NCBI GenBank assembly: GCA_036873135.1
Contig: JAPTYO010000017.1
Span: 2,046,001-2,110,000 of the forward strand
Reading direction: 5' to 3'
Length of the DNA: 64,000 nucleotides
Source: Clarkia xantiana subsp. parviflora
Lineage: Eukaryota > Streptophyta > Magnoliopsida > Myrtales > Onagraceae
Below are positions 1-11,142 of the stretch, piece by piece. Within the stretch, counting starts at the first letter, position 1, and each line of letters begins with the position of its first letter. The position numbers were made by a program, and so were the translations under genes. Under the pieces are notes generated by a model, which saw nothing but the letters and a program-made list of their open reading frames with translations, searched no databases and was not told the origin of the DNA.

Positions 1-152
1 TCTCATCTTTAAAGGAGATGGATTCTAACTTAAGAGCATAACAACCTGACTTTCCCTTCTCTCGAGTTCCTCTTCTCCAGCAATACTTAGAAGTTACTAA
101 AGAAAGTGATGATTTTGTAACCTCGTCTTTTAAGGAGAAGAAAACTTTATGA
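1..152 (+). pseudogene. 3' end of antisense ORF of element I (duplicated fragment)
   Basis: This stretch repeats the last part of the antisense ORF found at 2124-2275, including the stop codon (150-152), with scattered substitutions. It encodes the end of the coiled-coil protein, a leucine-rich stretch followed by a lysine-rich tail. It continues into the same downstream sequence and poly-G run as the second copy, so it belongs to a direct duplication with an offset of about 2.12 kb. Confidence 0.7.
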
Positions 153-354
153 GAGTTTTTACTCATCTAGAATTTTCTTCTTTTTAGGATGACTCTGTTT
201 GTAATAAATTTTCTTAATAAAGGATTTCTAGCTTCTGTCGGTCTTTGCTAGATTTTATCGATTTAAGAATCGTTAATAATTATATCCCTTTTGATAAACA
301 TAGGACATACCTCGAACTTCGCGGTCGGGGGGGGGGGGGGGGTATCACCTGTCG

Positions 355-905
355 AGACGTGGTGATTTTGATCGAGTTGTCGCCGTTCCTAAGCTTTGAT
401 CGCCATTTTGGGCACATAATGGTCGACAACCGATTTGGAGGTCTTCGATCGAATTGTCGCCGCACCTAGGCTTTAGTCGCCATTTTGGGAACATAATGGT
501 CGACAACCGATTTGGAGGTTTTCGATCAAATTGTCGCCGTACCTAGGCTTTAATCGCCATTTTAGGCACATAATGGTCGACAACCGATTTGGAGGTCTTC
601 GATCGAATTGTCGCCGCACCTAGGCTTTAGTCGCCATTTTGGGCACGTAATGGTCGACAACCGATTTGGAGGTCTTCGATCGAATTGTCGCCGCACCTAG
701 GAATTAGTCGCCATTTTGGGCACGTAATGGTCGACAACCGATTTGGAGGTCTTCGATCGAATTGTCGCCGCACCTAGGCTTTAGTCGCCATTTTGGGCAC
801 AAAATGGTCAACAACCGATTTGGAGGTCTTCGATCGAATTGTCGCCGCAGCTCGGCTTTAGTCGCCCTTTTAGGCACATAATGGTCGACAATCGATTTGG
901 AGGGC
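355..905. repeat. 77-bp tandem repeat array, block 1
   Basis: About seven copies of a 77-bp unit, recognisable by GGTCGACAACCGATTTGG and TTCGATCGAATTGTCGCC. The period was counted from successive GGCACATAAT starts, for example 411 to 488. Copies differ by a few substitutions. A run of about 15 G residues (about 328-342) stands just before the array. The same array appears at 2445-2624, 12336-12831 and 18175-18830; those blocks are one array interrupted by transposons. Confidence 0.95.
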
Positions 906-1190
906 GCAAGTCGATAATGATAATATCGAAATGATTTCTTTATAAAGAAAATGGATATCGGGGGACCCTTTCATTCATTATTTCCTGAATATTACATCAA
1001 AATGAAAGCTCGACAATAGTTATAACAAAAATAGGTATCTATCACAAAAGTTACTGTGACTTCTCTGATCGTTGTGTCGTCGTGTGATAGCAGTATCACG
1101 CTATGGCCTGATCTCCTCGAACTTCACCGATTTCCCGAGGCGTCTAGAATTTCATTACTTGATGCTTCGTTGAAGGGATGATGCGGTAAG
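906..1190 (-). pseudogene. Duplicated 3' end of protease region of element I
   Basis: Closely matches 18830-19110, the end of the gag-protease frame of element I and its downstream spacer, on the minus strand. The reading includes a GEVRGDQAIA-like motif, typical of the end of plant gypsy protease. It has substitutions and at least one stop. At about 1191 it joins abruptly to the antisense ORF read in the opposite direction, which marks a rearrangement junction. Confidence 0.65.
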
Positions 1191-2275
1191 GCAAAAAGTA
1201 TTGCAAGCCGCTGAGTCGGGACAGGGGCGGCGATTCTTGGCGAAGGAAGAGACAAGGAGGAAGTTCCTTTTCTTCCTCGACTTCAAAATCTTCACCTCAA
1301 GGTTATAAGCCAACTTCGTTATCTTTTCCTCCTGAGGTATATTCCGGTGGTTTTCCAAGTTACGAGGGTCGTCCCTTCAACTGGGATATGTTGTTGAATC
1401 CAGCTGTGGATCCAAACAAGAATTGGGATCCTCTCTGATCTTTGCAGGGATATTCCCTCAAAGAGGGACATTCATTCGTTGGCTCCGATTTGGCACTTAA
1501 CTTGTTGAATGCTTCTGTTCCCCCTCGAGATCGTCTTCGTCTGGGAACGGATCCTGAGGACGTTGAAAAAGCTGCTCGCCTTTTTCTCTCAAAACAGGCT
1601 AAGGTAAGGGCGACCCTCTAATAAGCTCGTCATATTTACTCTTTATTTTCTTCATTAAATAGTTCATCCGTTTCTTTTTCATAGATCTCCCGAGACTCCC
1701 TTCATGTTTCTCGCTTGATAATCGATCTTCTCGAGCAGTTACAGTCGTCTAAGAAAAATAAGACTTCTGTGCCCCCAGCAATTGTGACATAAGTTCAAAG
1801 CCTCAGAGAGGAGAATGTTAAGTTGAAGGAGGACCTCAAACTAGCAGATGAGACCTCTTCCCTTTTGCGGCGTGATCTTCATAAGTGCGTGGAATCCTTA
1901 CAGAGTTCCATCGCTTTGATGAAGGAGCATCATTATTTATTGGAGAGAAAGAAAAAGGAAAAGGATAACCTTCAAGTCGAGAACACGGTATTGGGGGCGA
2001 GAGTCGACGTGTTTCTAAAGGAGGTGTTGGCCTTGAGAAAATCTGAAGCTATGGCCGTGGAACAATATAAGGCGAGTTCGGCTTTGACCTCTGATATTAC
2101 CGTGGCAGCTTCAGACTTGCTCTTCTCATCTTTAAAGGAGATGGTTGCTAACTTAAGAGCATATCAAGCTGACTTTCCTTTCTCTCGAGTTCCTCTTCTC
2201 CAGCAATACTTAGAAGTTACTAAGGAAAGTAATGATTTTGTAACCTCGTTCTCTAAAGGGAAGAAAACTTTATGA
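1191..2275 (+). pseudogene. Antisense extra ORF of element I (coiled-coil protein, one intron)
   Basis: Read on the plus strand, opposite to gag-protease of the same element. An upstream exon ends at 1603 (frame ...LFLSKQAK), followed by an intron-like segment 1604-1684 with GTAAGG at its start and TTCATAG at its end, 81 nt. The downstream exon (1685-2275) encodes a long heptad-rich coiled coil, starting ISRDSLHVSRL and ending in a lysine-rich tail. An in-frame TAA near 1790 and the missing 5' part make this copy a pseudogene. The organisation matches the antisense ORFs in C and E, whose N-terminal domain resembles the Pfam family called putative gypsy type transposon. Function of the protein is unknown. 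Confidence 0.65.
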
Positions 2276-2444
2276 GAGTTTTTACTCATCTAGAATGTTC
2301 TTCTTTTGAGGGTGACTCTGTTTGTAATAAATTTCTTTAATAAAGGATTTTTAGCTTCTGTCGTTCTTTGTTATATTTTATCGATTTAAGAATCGTTAAT
2401 AATTATATCCCTTTTGATAAACATAGGACATACCTCGACCTTCG

Positions 2445-2624
2445 CCGTCGGTGGGGGGGGGGGGGGTATCACCTGTCGAGACGTGGTGATTTTGATCGAG
2501 TTGTCGCCGTTCCTATGCTTTGATCGCCATTTTGGGCACATAATGGTCGACAACCGATTTGGAGGTCTTCGATCGAATTGTCGCCGCACCTAGGCTTTAG
2601 TCGCCATTTTGGGCACATAATGGG
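2445..2624. repeat. 77-bp tandem repeat array, block 2 (split by element H)
   Basis: A poly-G run (about 2452-2466) and about two 77-bp units, stopped at 2624 by the LTR of H. The array resumes at 12336 with the next bases of the unit after the duplicated ATGGG. Confidence 0.9.
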
Positions 2625-3692
2625 TGTTAGGTTATAAAGTCTAGGTCAACGGGTCGTCAATCTAGAATTTATCTCCCACTAGTGAAATGTCGGGTTCAGT
2701 GCTCCTAGGACTAGTCGTTCTGATCCGTGCCCTTATACTCCCTTGGGGTAGTCGTTCTGATCCCTGCCCTTATACTCTCTTGGGGTAGTCGTTCTGATAC
2801 CTGCCCTTATACTCTCTTGGGGTAGTCGTTCTGATATGTGTCCTTCTCTTCTCTCCGTCTGACCTCCTGAGGCTTGTACTTCTTACCCCTGGGGCTTGTC
2901 CTACTGCTCTATGCTCTTCTGCTTCCTTGGTTCTCTTCTCCTTGCCACCCTGCAAGAGGGGCAATACCAGGCACAGAGGGGGGGGTGGTGCCTGATGAAC
3001 CCTCTCCGATGCCTAAGTCAGTACGGTTTTAGAGAGATAAAGCTAGAGAGATGTCAGAGCAAAATTGTGCAACTTGCCAAGATCCCCCAATGAGTTGTGA
3101 AGGTGGGGTATTTATAGGCAACGGTGTCATTAAGGTGGCTTAATGACATCGTTAACCTTTAAACACAATTAATTAACCTTTAAGAACATAATTAAGACCT
3201 TAGGATTCGGAGAAGGTAGGCGGAGTGGACCGAGTGTGGGAGTCCGAAAATGGTGCCGGGGCCCTTGGGGGGAGGAGAAATCTGACCCCCAGGGGTAGGG
3301 GTTGGGTGAGGGCACCCAACCCCTCCTAGGGAGGATGGGGTTGGCCAACCCCATCCCCCCTAGGGGAGATCGGGTTGGCCGACCCGATCTCTCCTAGGAG
3401 AGATCGGGTTGGCCGACCCGATCTCTCCTAGGAGAGATCGGGTTGGTCCACCCGATCTCCCCTAGGGGAGATCGGGTTGGCTGACCCGATCTCCCCTAGG
3501 GGAGGTCGGGTGTGGCCACCCAACCTCACCTAGGCGAGTCTGACTCGGCCGGACGAGCGCTTCGGCCTCGTCCGAGCCGTTGGTGTTTTCGCGAAGGGTT
3601 CGGGTTGAAGTTTCGATTTACAATTATAAATGGGACGATAAAAATGTAACGGTTCGGAAGTCAACGGGTTCAAATTGGGCGTATATCCATCA
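2625..3692 (-). repeat. 3' LTR of element H
   Basis: Begins TGTTAGGTTATAAAG and ends ATATCCATCA, so it has TG...CA ends. A TATAAATA box on the minus strand lies near 3106-3115. It carries three direct copies of a CCTTATACT...GGGGTAGTCGTTCTGAT unit (about 2700-2835) and the palindromic array at 3270-3530. A polypurine tract on the minus strand (complement of CATGCCCCCGAG) follows at 3693. Confidence 0.93.
3270..3530. repeat. Array of 34-bp palindromic units in the left LTR of H
   Basis: Tandem 34-bp units in which AGATCGGGTT is mirrored by ACCCGATCT and the joint GATCTCTCCTAGGAGAGATC is itself a perfect palindrome. Outer units degrade to GGTTGGCCAACC and GGTGTGGCCACC forms but keep pairing. 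The right LTR has three more units (about 11839-12167). Confidence 0.9.
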
Positions 3693-4847
3693 CATGCCCC
3701 CGAGTCAACCAATGGCCTAACCCTTGATTGACTCTATTTTAGGATGGTATGACACGCGCAATTTGAAACCGGGGTTTTTACCTTCTTTGTCTGAATGCTT
3801 GCTTACCCATGGATGCGTGCCTCTGACTCTGCCCCCTGTCTTATGAGATAGAGGAATTGTAAACGTCAGAGTAGTACGGACGTGTGCCTAGGCACGTGTC
3901 CGTCTGAGGTGGGAGTAATAAACCTATCTTTGCCGTAGGCGTATACTCAAAGAATACATGTTCACATAGGAATGCAATATGAATGCAACTAAGTGACTTA
4001 TGCTTCAATTTCATGCCGGGATAAGTCTAAGTGAAGAAAAATTTCAATTTTGGTCCGAAATTTTTCTAAGTATGGGATACTAGAAAATATGCCTATAGGA
4101 TGTTAACTAGGAGTGAACATGGACATATCATGAACATGAGGATGTGTACTAGCATACATGCAAATAGGAACATAAGGATGAGAGTGAGTGGAGACATGCT
4201 GCGATTGTAGTCATGAATGTATGCATGAATATATGGCGGCCACGTGCATGGACGTCTAAATGTTTGAACACATGGGAGTGTGTATGTGAGCATGCATATG
4301 AGTGCAAGCATGCACATGTATGTATGCATGGACGGGTTGTGAGTATGAGCATGAGTGATGACATTGATGTACCTGTAGATGTTAATCATGAATATGAGCA
4401 TAAGTGCAAAGGTGAGAGCATAGACCTCTCCTTTACTTGAGGGTGGGAACTCTGCCACTCAATGGGACACAACGTCCCGCCTTCCTCGTACTAGCGCGAG
4501 CATTGTCCATTTACCTCGACCTTCGGCATGTGTGTCATTTTTCTTTCATCCGTTGGAGCATGCGTATAGCTCTTGACCTTTACCCTGCAATTTGTTCCCC
4601 ATAAAAGTGGGGGTGAAAATTCTTACAAGCTTTCTTCTTACCGCCGCGAGCGAAGGGGTCTATTGACATGTGTTGAGGGTTGACCCTTCCTTCGGATGTG
4701 TTGGAGCGTTGTTCTATTTGGGGAAACAAAAAGTTCGCCATCTTCCCTTGGTGTTAAGGTTGCCCCCGTAGTAGGCGTATCTCGCCCCTCCATGAGTAAG
4801 GGTCGATCTTTGCGTTGGTTGCTCATATAGATGACTCATTTTCGGGG
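3693..4847. other. Non-coding interior of H next to the 3' LTR
   Basis: No convincing gene. It starts with the polypurine tract complement. The stretch 4100-4430 is rich in ATG and CATG words and gives open frames on both strands, which I read as low-complexity artefacts. The rest is AT/GC-mixed sequence with no recognised motif. Confidence 0.6.
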
Positions 4848-5500
4848 AGCTTTCTTCTTCAGACAAGGAGACCGTTGAATCGGATGAGAGGGAAGAACCC
4901 TCTAGTTCTGCTTATCAGGCCAAGAATTTTTCTAAGTCAGGGATGGCTGCTAATGCTTCCAGTATGTTCTTTTTCCCTTCTCTTTTCTTTGTGATATATT
5001 TATGATTGTTCTCATGCTGTTTCCTTCTTGTTGTTAGAGCGTTCTTCCCTGGTTACCGAATGGTTCTTGTGGTGGGTGAGAGTTCAAGTCAATCTAAATC
5101 CAAGGCACGGAAACCTGACTCTGAGGTCGGGCCCTCGGCTGCCAAGGAGAAGGAAACCGCGAGAGGCTCTCCTTCCAGTACCCCCTTGCTGACTCCCTCT
5201 CATGATAAGGAGGTAGTGGTTGAAGAGGCGCCCTCTATGCTTGACAAAAGGAAACAACCTGTGGCTGGCGATGGGGTGATCATAGGTCTTGATGTCTCTT
5301 CTCTATCCCTTGCCCCCCAGCCGAGGGGCCGAGTCTCAAGTTTATTTCATCTTCATGTAGATTTGACGACTTTTGAAGGTGTTTTTGTCTTTCCTATGGG
5401 TTATGTTATTAACCCCTGCGTTGAAGATATTTCTTTTGGTGATGGGTGTGATCATCACCTTTCATTGAGGTTCCTTTCTTTTGCCATGGCTCTGAGTTAG
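4848..5500 (+). pseudogene. Relic of antisense ORF of element H
   Basis: Plus-strand reading opposite to the element, in the position where Tat elements carry their antisense ORF, close to the 3' LTR. A serine/glutamate-rich segment (SSSDKETVESDEREEPSSS, about 4851-4907) is followed by a likely interrupted stretch. An open frame from about 5059 follows, rich in Ser, Lys and Pro (MVLVVGESSSQSKSK...), up to a stop at 5498-5500. The charged linker resembles the linkers in the antisense ORFs of C and E, but I see no N-terminal domain or coiled coil. Broken; function unknown. Confidence 0.45.
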
Positions 5501-5804
5501 CCTCTACTAGTATCGTAGTTGTGATCGTTGTGGGGATCGTTTTGTTATATGTCCTCAATGGTGCTTGTCGTGATTCTTTGCTTCATGGTTGGTTTCGTCA
5601 GATATGGAGGTTGTCTTCATAATGAGGACGTCTCCTTCCTAGTATCGCCCAGTGGGTTGAAATATAAGTGCCTACCTTTGATGAGCGTACGAATGGTGTT
5701 GTTTTTCCCTTCTTCTTGAACCTCCTCCTAGGGCTAGGCGTAGCCTTTTGATGTTCGTGGTCGGGATGGTGTCTTTACAATGCATATGTTTTATGATGTG
5801 CTGC

Positions 5805-6012
5805 CATGATAATCACTTCGAGGTATGTGGACATGATAGCCACTTCATGATGTGTGGGAGTGATAGCCCTTTTGTAGTGTGTGGACATGATAGCCACTTC
5901 AGGGTATGTGGACATGATAGCCACTTCAAGGTATGTGGACGTGATAGCCACTTCAAGATATGTGGACATGATAGCCACTTCAGTGTATGTGGACATGATA
6001 GCCACATCACGA
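5805..6012. repeat. 27-bp tandem repeat in H
   Basis: About eight copies of a 27-bp unit containing TGGACATGATAGCCACTTC. Because 27 is a multiple of three, frames stay open on both strands; the plus frame reads repeated CGHDSHF nonapeptides. The units vary and there is no domain context, so I treat it as a minisatellite. Confidence 0.9.
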
Positions 6013-6660
6013 TGTATGGAGTTGTGCTTTAGTATTCCTTTCTCATTGGAGAGCCTCATTGCTATACTTGCCTTTTGTTTAGGCTATGTTTGTTGGGTTA
6101 GGTCCCGATGTCTCGTCTTGCCCGATGTTGTATCCTTCATGCTTTTTAGATGTCTCCTTCATGAGTTGTGCTTGATGATGTTCAAGTCTTATACGGGCAT
6201 AGGTCATGCGAGAGTGACATGCAAGACATTAATATTTGTCGGAGGTTGCTTTGTGTGACTTGTAAGGCAATTCTCTTCTTGATGGGTCGAGCTTATTTTG
6301 AGGGCCTTGAACTTTGGATTTCATGTCTTTGCTATCCTTCTTGGTGGTGTTGGGTTCCTTTGAGATACTTCTCTTGACTTGTGATATGGGTGATAGGATA
6401 ACTCGTTACTTTTCATGATAACCTCTTGTGCTTCTGTATATGATCCTTTGGTCATGGACTCTTCTCTTGGTGTGTTTCCTTTACTTGTCTTTCTTTCGTG
6501 CTTTCCTTCATGTCATACCTGCCATTTCATAAAGAAAAAACATTACTTGTTCTTCACATTACTTTACTTAGAAATTTCTTTCTCATGGTATCCTTCTGAG
6601 CATGGTATCCTTCTGAGCATGGTGTGATGATCTCTTCTGATACCCCTTACACGGTATACG
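6013..6660. other. Non-coding interior of H
   Basis: Nothing recognised. There are short open frames only, with no retrotransposon motif on either strand. A short direct repeat of CATGGTATCCTTCTGAG lies near 6583-6617. Confidence 0.5.
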
Positions 6661-7350
6661 TTGTACTGTTAGACCAAAGATACGCTCTTGGTGGGCGTCG
6701 AAATCTGTTCACGAGACAGGCTCTCGGACGGCACTTAACGTTTCACAGGATAGGCTCCCGGAGGGCACAGGTTAGTCCACCGATACGTTCTTTACGGGCG
6801 TCAAAATCTGTTCACGAGACAGGCTCTCGGACGGCACTTAGCGTTTCACAGGATAGGCTCCCGGAGGGCTCAGGTTAGACCAAAGATACGCTCCTGGTAG
6901 GCGTCGAACTGGTAGTTTGAAATCTACCTCAAGATACGCTCTTGGGGGCGTCGAACTGGTAGTGTTTTTTCTACCTCAAGATACGCTCTTGGGGGCGTCG
7001 AATCTGGTAGGTTGCAAATCTACCTCAAGATACGCTCCTGGGGGCGTCGAATTCGTAGTTTTTGGAAACCACTCTCAAGATACGCTCTTGGTGCGTCGAA
7101 GTCGTAGTGTAATAACTACTCTCAAGATACGCTCTTGCGGGCGTCGAAGGTCGTAGTATGAACACTACTCTCAAGATACGCTCTTGGGGGCGTCGAATGT
7201 CGTAGTATGAAAACTACTCTCAAGATACGCTCTTGGGGGCGTCGAATGTCGTAGTATGAAAACTACTCTCAAGATACGCTCTTGGGGGCGTCGAATGTCG
7301 TAGTGTAAGAACTACTCTCAAGATACGCTCTTGGGGGCGTCGAATCTGTT
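6661..7350. repeat. Composite tandem repeats in H (about 120 bp and 49 bp units)
   Basis: First, two copies of a block of about 120 bp carrying GAGACAGGCTCTCGGACGG and GGATAGGCTCCCGGAGGGC (about 6665-6885). Then about nine units of roughly 49 bp containing CAAGATACGCTCTTGGGGGC followed by a TCGTAGT...ACTAC pair. The period was measured as 7172 to 7221. Each unit carries an imperfect inverted repeat CAAGA...TCTTG. Confidence 0.9.
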
Positions 7351-8984
7351 CGCGAGATAGGCTCCCGGAGGGCTCATAATGTTACCGTATCTTGTGTCCT
7401 TTCTCATGTAGGGTGCGTCTTTGGTATGCTTTTCGAGTCTTTACTTGACTTTTCCTTCTATGATATTGCATGCTATCACGCTTTTCCTTCAATGTGGGAG
7501 ATCACCTCTCGAGGGCGATGTTTGTGTGTTGCCAACTCAGGACGAGTTCGTATAGGGAGTTGATGATGTTTTCCTCTTATGTGACCTCTTCTAGGAAAAG
7601 TGGTATTGCATGTTCTTGTGATCTTCTGCCTCTAATCTCTTCTTTTACACTTAGGTGGACTACCAAGCACTTATTAGTTTGGTGCCCCCCAAGTTGCTTG
7701 GTGGTCACGCCGCCTTTCATATTTGGCCGTTGAAGGCCCCTCGTTCATTTTCTTGGTTGGGTACCCCTTATGCTCGGGGCTCCCTTGTCTGCTTGTTTGA
7801 ATGCGATGAGTGTCCCTTGTAGGATTTACTCTTTCTCATGCTTGCTTGCTTCAGTCATAGGCATGGTTTGGATAATGCCTTTGTCGGATGTACCTTTAGG
7901 GATTGGGTGGAGAGCTTTTGCTTTGGGTGGGTGGGGGTGATTTTCATTCTCTTGATAACCAGGATGTGGCAATGTTTGTATCCTAGGGGTGCTTGTAAAT
8001 TCTTTCCCCCCTTCCCTGTGTTTTAGGTTGAAAAGCTCTCTCATAGAATGGCGTCTTGAGTTGTTAATCTCGTAGGTTGGAGTATTCTTCAATGCTTTTA
8101 GGGAGTGTCACATTGGTCATGCTCCTCCCACCTTGAATCTTGATTATAGACTTCCTTTGAATTAGGACTCGAACCTAAAAATGATGTTTTCCTTTAGGTT
8201 TGCAAGTGATGCTCCATGATTTTCTATGGGTTTGTCCCCGTATTGGCTATTCCTTGCTGGATAGCTTCATTAGAGGCTGCATTTGTGTTGCGTACGTATA
8301 CGTGTTTGAGGTGTGTTGAGCTGACAAGTCCCTCCTTTTTTGTTTTGTCGTAACCTTCATTCATCATGTATTCGGCTTATGGCCTTAAAGGCGGGATGTT
8401 TTTCTAGTGCCCCTTTTATCGGGGTTCTCCTCTTGATGGGATGCCAAAGTCAAATGTCTTATCATTTGCAGACAAGGTGGTTGATCGGGATGTGCGTCTA
8501 GTGTGAGGGTCGATCTTGAAACCATACTCCCCAAGCTTTTGAGCTCTTCTTTGGTTGATCTTGTAGAACTATTATCCTGCCATAAGGCTCTTGGTAGGAG
8601 ATGTATCTCCTTTTTTACACTCTAGTTGTTGCACTATCTCTTTTGCTAATCTTGCATCTCTAGAGTTTCTCTCTTGGTGCATGACTTCAATTACAGGATT
8701 TTCTACCGATGTTTATTCTATTAGGACTTGTATCCTTGGTTGCCTTCCTTTCTTGTGAGATGGCGAAGGAGTGTTTGTGAACACTCTAATGTGTCGTACT
8801 TGGTAGAGGTATGCGCCTAATCTTTATGGCGCTGTCTTGAATCTTCGTGTACCTATCTCTGATGAACATGTTATTCATTGCATATATGATACGGAGTTCA
8901 AGGATCTCCGGGTTAGGATCATATTTCGAGAACAGAGACATAGTCATCTATTAGATGACCTCTTTATCTACGGAGTTAATTTTT
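7351..8984. other. Non-coding interior of H, pol region absent
   Basis: This is where RT, RNase H and integrase would lie in an autonomous relative. I found no YVDD box, no RNase H motif and no integrase HHCC or DDE pattern on the minus strand. Open frames are short and unrelated to known families as far as I can tell. Confidence 0.5.
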
Positions 8985-8986
8985 GC

Positions 8987-9046
8987 AAGGATAAATGCAA
9001 GGATACTTGTAAGGATACTTGTAAGGATACTTGTAAGGATATGTGT
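8987..9046. repeat. 12-bp microrepeat in H
   Basis: Five copies of AAGGATACTTGT with small changes. The plus frame reads KDTC repeats and the minus frame YPYK-type repeats; both follow from the period of 12. Confidence 0.9.
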
Positions 9047-9109
9047 CCCATCCTTTTCCTGGTTCATTTGCAGTGCGTGTCCCTAATGGGTGTGTTGATG
9101 TTCTGACCA

Positions 9110-11142
9110 CTTTTACTAGTAGGGGGTCCCTTGGTATTAGGTATGCCTGACTCTTCTCTAGTATCATTAATGGTTGGTCATGGGAGATGTCTGACGGACT
9201 CCCCTCATGTACTATGGTTCTGTTCATGTCAAAGTTGGTGATTCCCTCTCTTATGACTAACATATCCTTGTGTGGAAATACTATGTTTTCCATGTCCCTT
9301 TTTAAAAGCTTGATGATGGGTCACCGTTCTTCCTTTGCTAGGCTTGGTGTCCTTGAGGGTTTTTGATGGAAGTGTATTCCATTACCTTGGATGAGCTTTC
9401 TAAGTGTAGTTGTGTCTCCTGGCTATTTTGTGAAATCATAAAGATCCGCTGGAGGTGTTTGCCTTTGATGGTGGGCGTTACCCATGTGATATGGTTTCCT
9501 CCATTTTTTGAGGGATGTGTTCGCGGCTACTCCCTCTTGTGCTAATGGGCGTTTGTGGGGAGGGCATGTTGTGACTGGTGCCCCCCTTGCATACCCATGC
9601 CAGATGGGATCCTTTGACGGGCTTGGCCCTAGGATGCTTAGTGGAAGGTTGTAGTAGGGGTAATCCTTTGTGACCTTCATGGTAGTTCCTCTATAGGATG
9701 TTGGGAGTGCTCAACTTATTTTTGTAAGTGAGCCTTCCATCTTGTGATCTTTCCCAGAAGCTTGACCTTATAGGTGTTCTTTGGGATTGAGGAATCTGTT
9801 GCTTGTGCATCTCTTGATTGGCGATGGCCTTTTACGTATTCTTTTAGTGGTCCACCTGTGTATATATATATCACGGAGCCCGAAGGCGTCCGGTATGGTC
9901 ATTCTTGGAAAACATGTTGATATCAAGTATCAAAATCTACTCCTTTTAGGGAGTTGGCTTGTTATGCAGTTAAATTAAATAAGAGGATATGGGAAGGATA
10001 TGGGTGTAGGGTGTTGATATCCCCTGCTTCCTTGGTAATGTAACTGTTTTCCTCCGTTAGTCTGTGTGTATTTCTTCCACTTGAGGAGTATAAGGTCGCA
10101 TCCTTGCAAGGCGGACTAGGTGGAGGTGTATCCTTCATGTATGCTATGTGCGATCTCACTCTACTACGTCTCTCCATGAGACTTCCCATTGTAGTAGGTA
10201 TGTGCTAAGGTGGTGTGGTACTCTATGAGTCCCCTGTTCAAATCCTTGTCTTTTCAACTCCTCCCCTGTCCTAGGGGGATGTGTGCCAAGGGTTGTCATG
10301 CACGAGGGGTTTTGACCTGTCGTGCTGTATCATGGGTAGGTGGTTGCCTTGTTGTGTTGTTGGGACTATGTCCCTCTCTTTTAGCTTTCCTTGATATGTC
10401 CCTTAGTCATGTCTGTAGTGATACGGACTGTATGTGTACATTGCCAGGGTGGATGTTGGAACTCCTATATCCTTGTTGGTATGGCGTGTATGTCCTCCCT
10501 TAATGCGGTGTATGTCCCTGTTGGGGTACTTGGTTGAATCCATGCCTCCTTGGAGGTCTTACCTGTCTATCTGCCCCCAGAGGGGTGTATGCCCTGGCAT
10601 CCTACTGTGTCTGTTGCTGCCTTGGAGGCACAGACTGCTGCCTTCCCCCTGGGGGTGGCCTTTGGTTGTCTCTCCTATGTTCTCCTCGTTGCCCTGTTCA
10701 AGGGTGCGAGTGGCGTTCTTACGTTGGAATTTGCTCCTCTTCATGAGTTTCTTCTCCTTCCTGTCGGTGTTGCCTTTCCTGCCTATTCCTTAGGGTCTCT
10801 CTGTAAGCTAGTGGTGCCTCATAGTGGTATCCCTGTGGAGGTGCCATGTATTGGGATGGCACTTCTTGTTGCCCCCCTGTCCCTGTTGCTTCCTAGTCAG
10901 TGGAGTTGAAGCTGTGGAAGCCTCCTAGCCAGCTGGGCGTGAAGGTTCTCCTTCCTGCTTGTTAGGCTGGGGTGCCTGTGGGGTTACCTGAGACTCTGGG
11001 TGTGCAGGCTGTTTCTCTGGGTTAGGCAGCCTTGTTGGAAGTATAGGCTGTCTTTCTTGCCTATTGCTCCCAGGTGGGTGATTATCTCTAGACACTAAGT
11101 TGTTCGTCTTCGCTCTCGTGATTGTCAGGCTTTCTGCTCGAA
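9110..11142 (-). pseudogene. Degenerate gag-protease of element H
   Basis: Starting from the primer site and reading leftwards on the minus strand, the first 1.5 kb is Gln/Pro/Arg-rich and gag-like but full of stops. Near 9180-9290 a protease-like motif survives: FPHKDMLVIREG then NFDMNRTIVHEGSPSDIS. It aligns by eye with the protease of C and I (DDALVV...YEMKRILIDxxSSSDIL). The position of the catalytic aspartate appears as histidine (VHEG). The zinc knuckle was not found. Broken beyond function. The assignment rests on this motif and on position. Confidence 0.5.

Noticed and set aside
355..905. Regularly spaced repeats considered as a CRISPR array
   Set aside because: The units are contiguous 77-bp tandem copies without unique spacers, in a plant transposon context.
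4093..4458. Open frames on both strands rich in His, Met and Tyr
   Set aside because: Caused by low-complexity ATG/CATG repeats in the non-coding interior of H.
10434..10909. Overlapping plus-strand ORFs of about 119 codons with hydrophobic stretches, a possible membrane protein
   Set aside because: They are opposite to the degenerate Gln/Pro-rich gag relic of H, overlap each other in different frames, and have no supporting signal.
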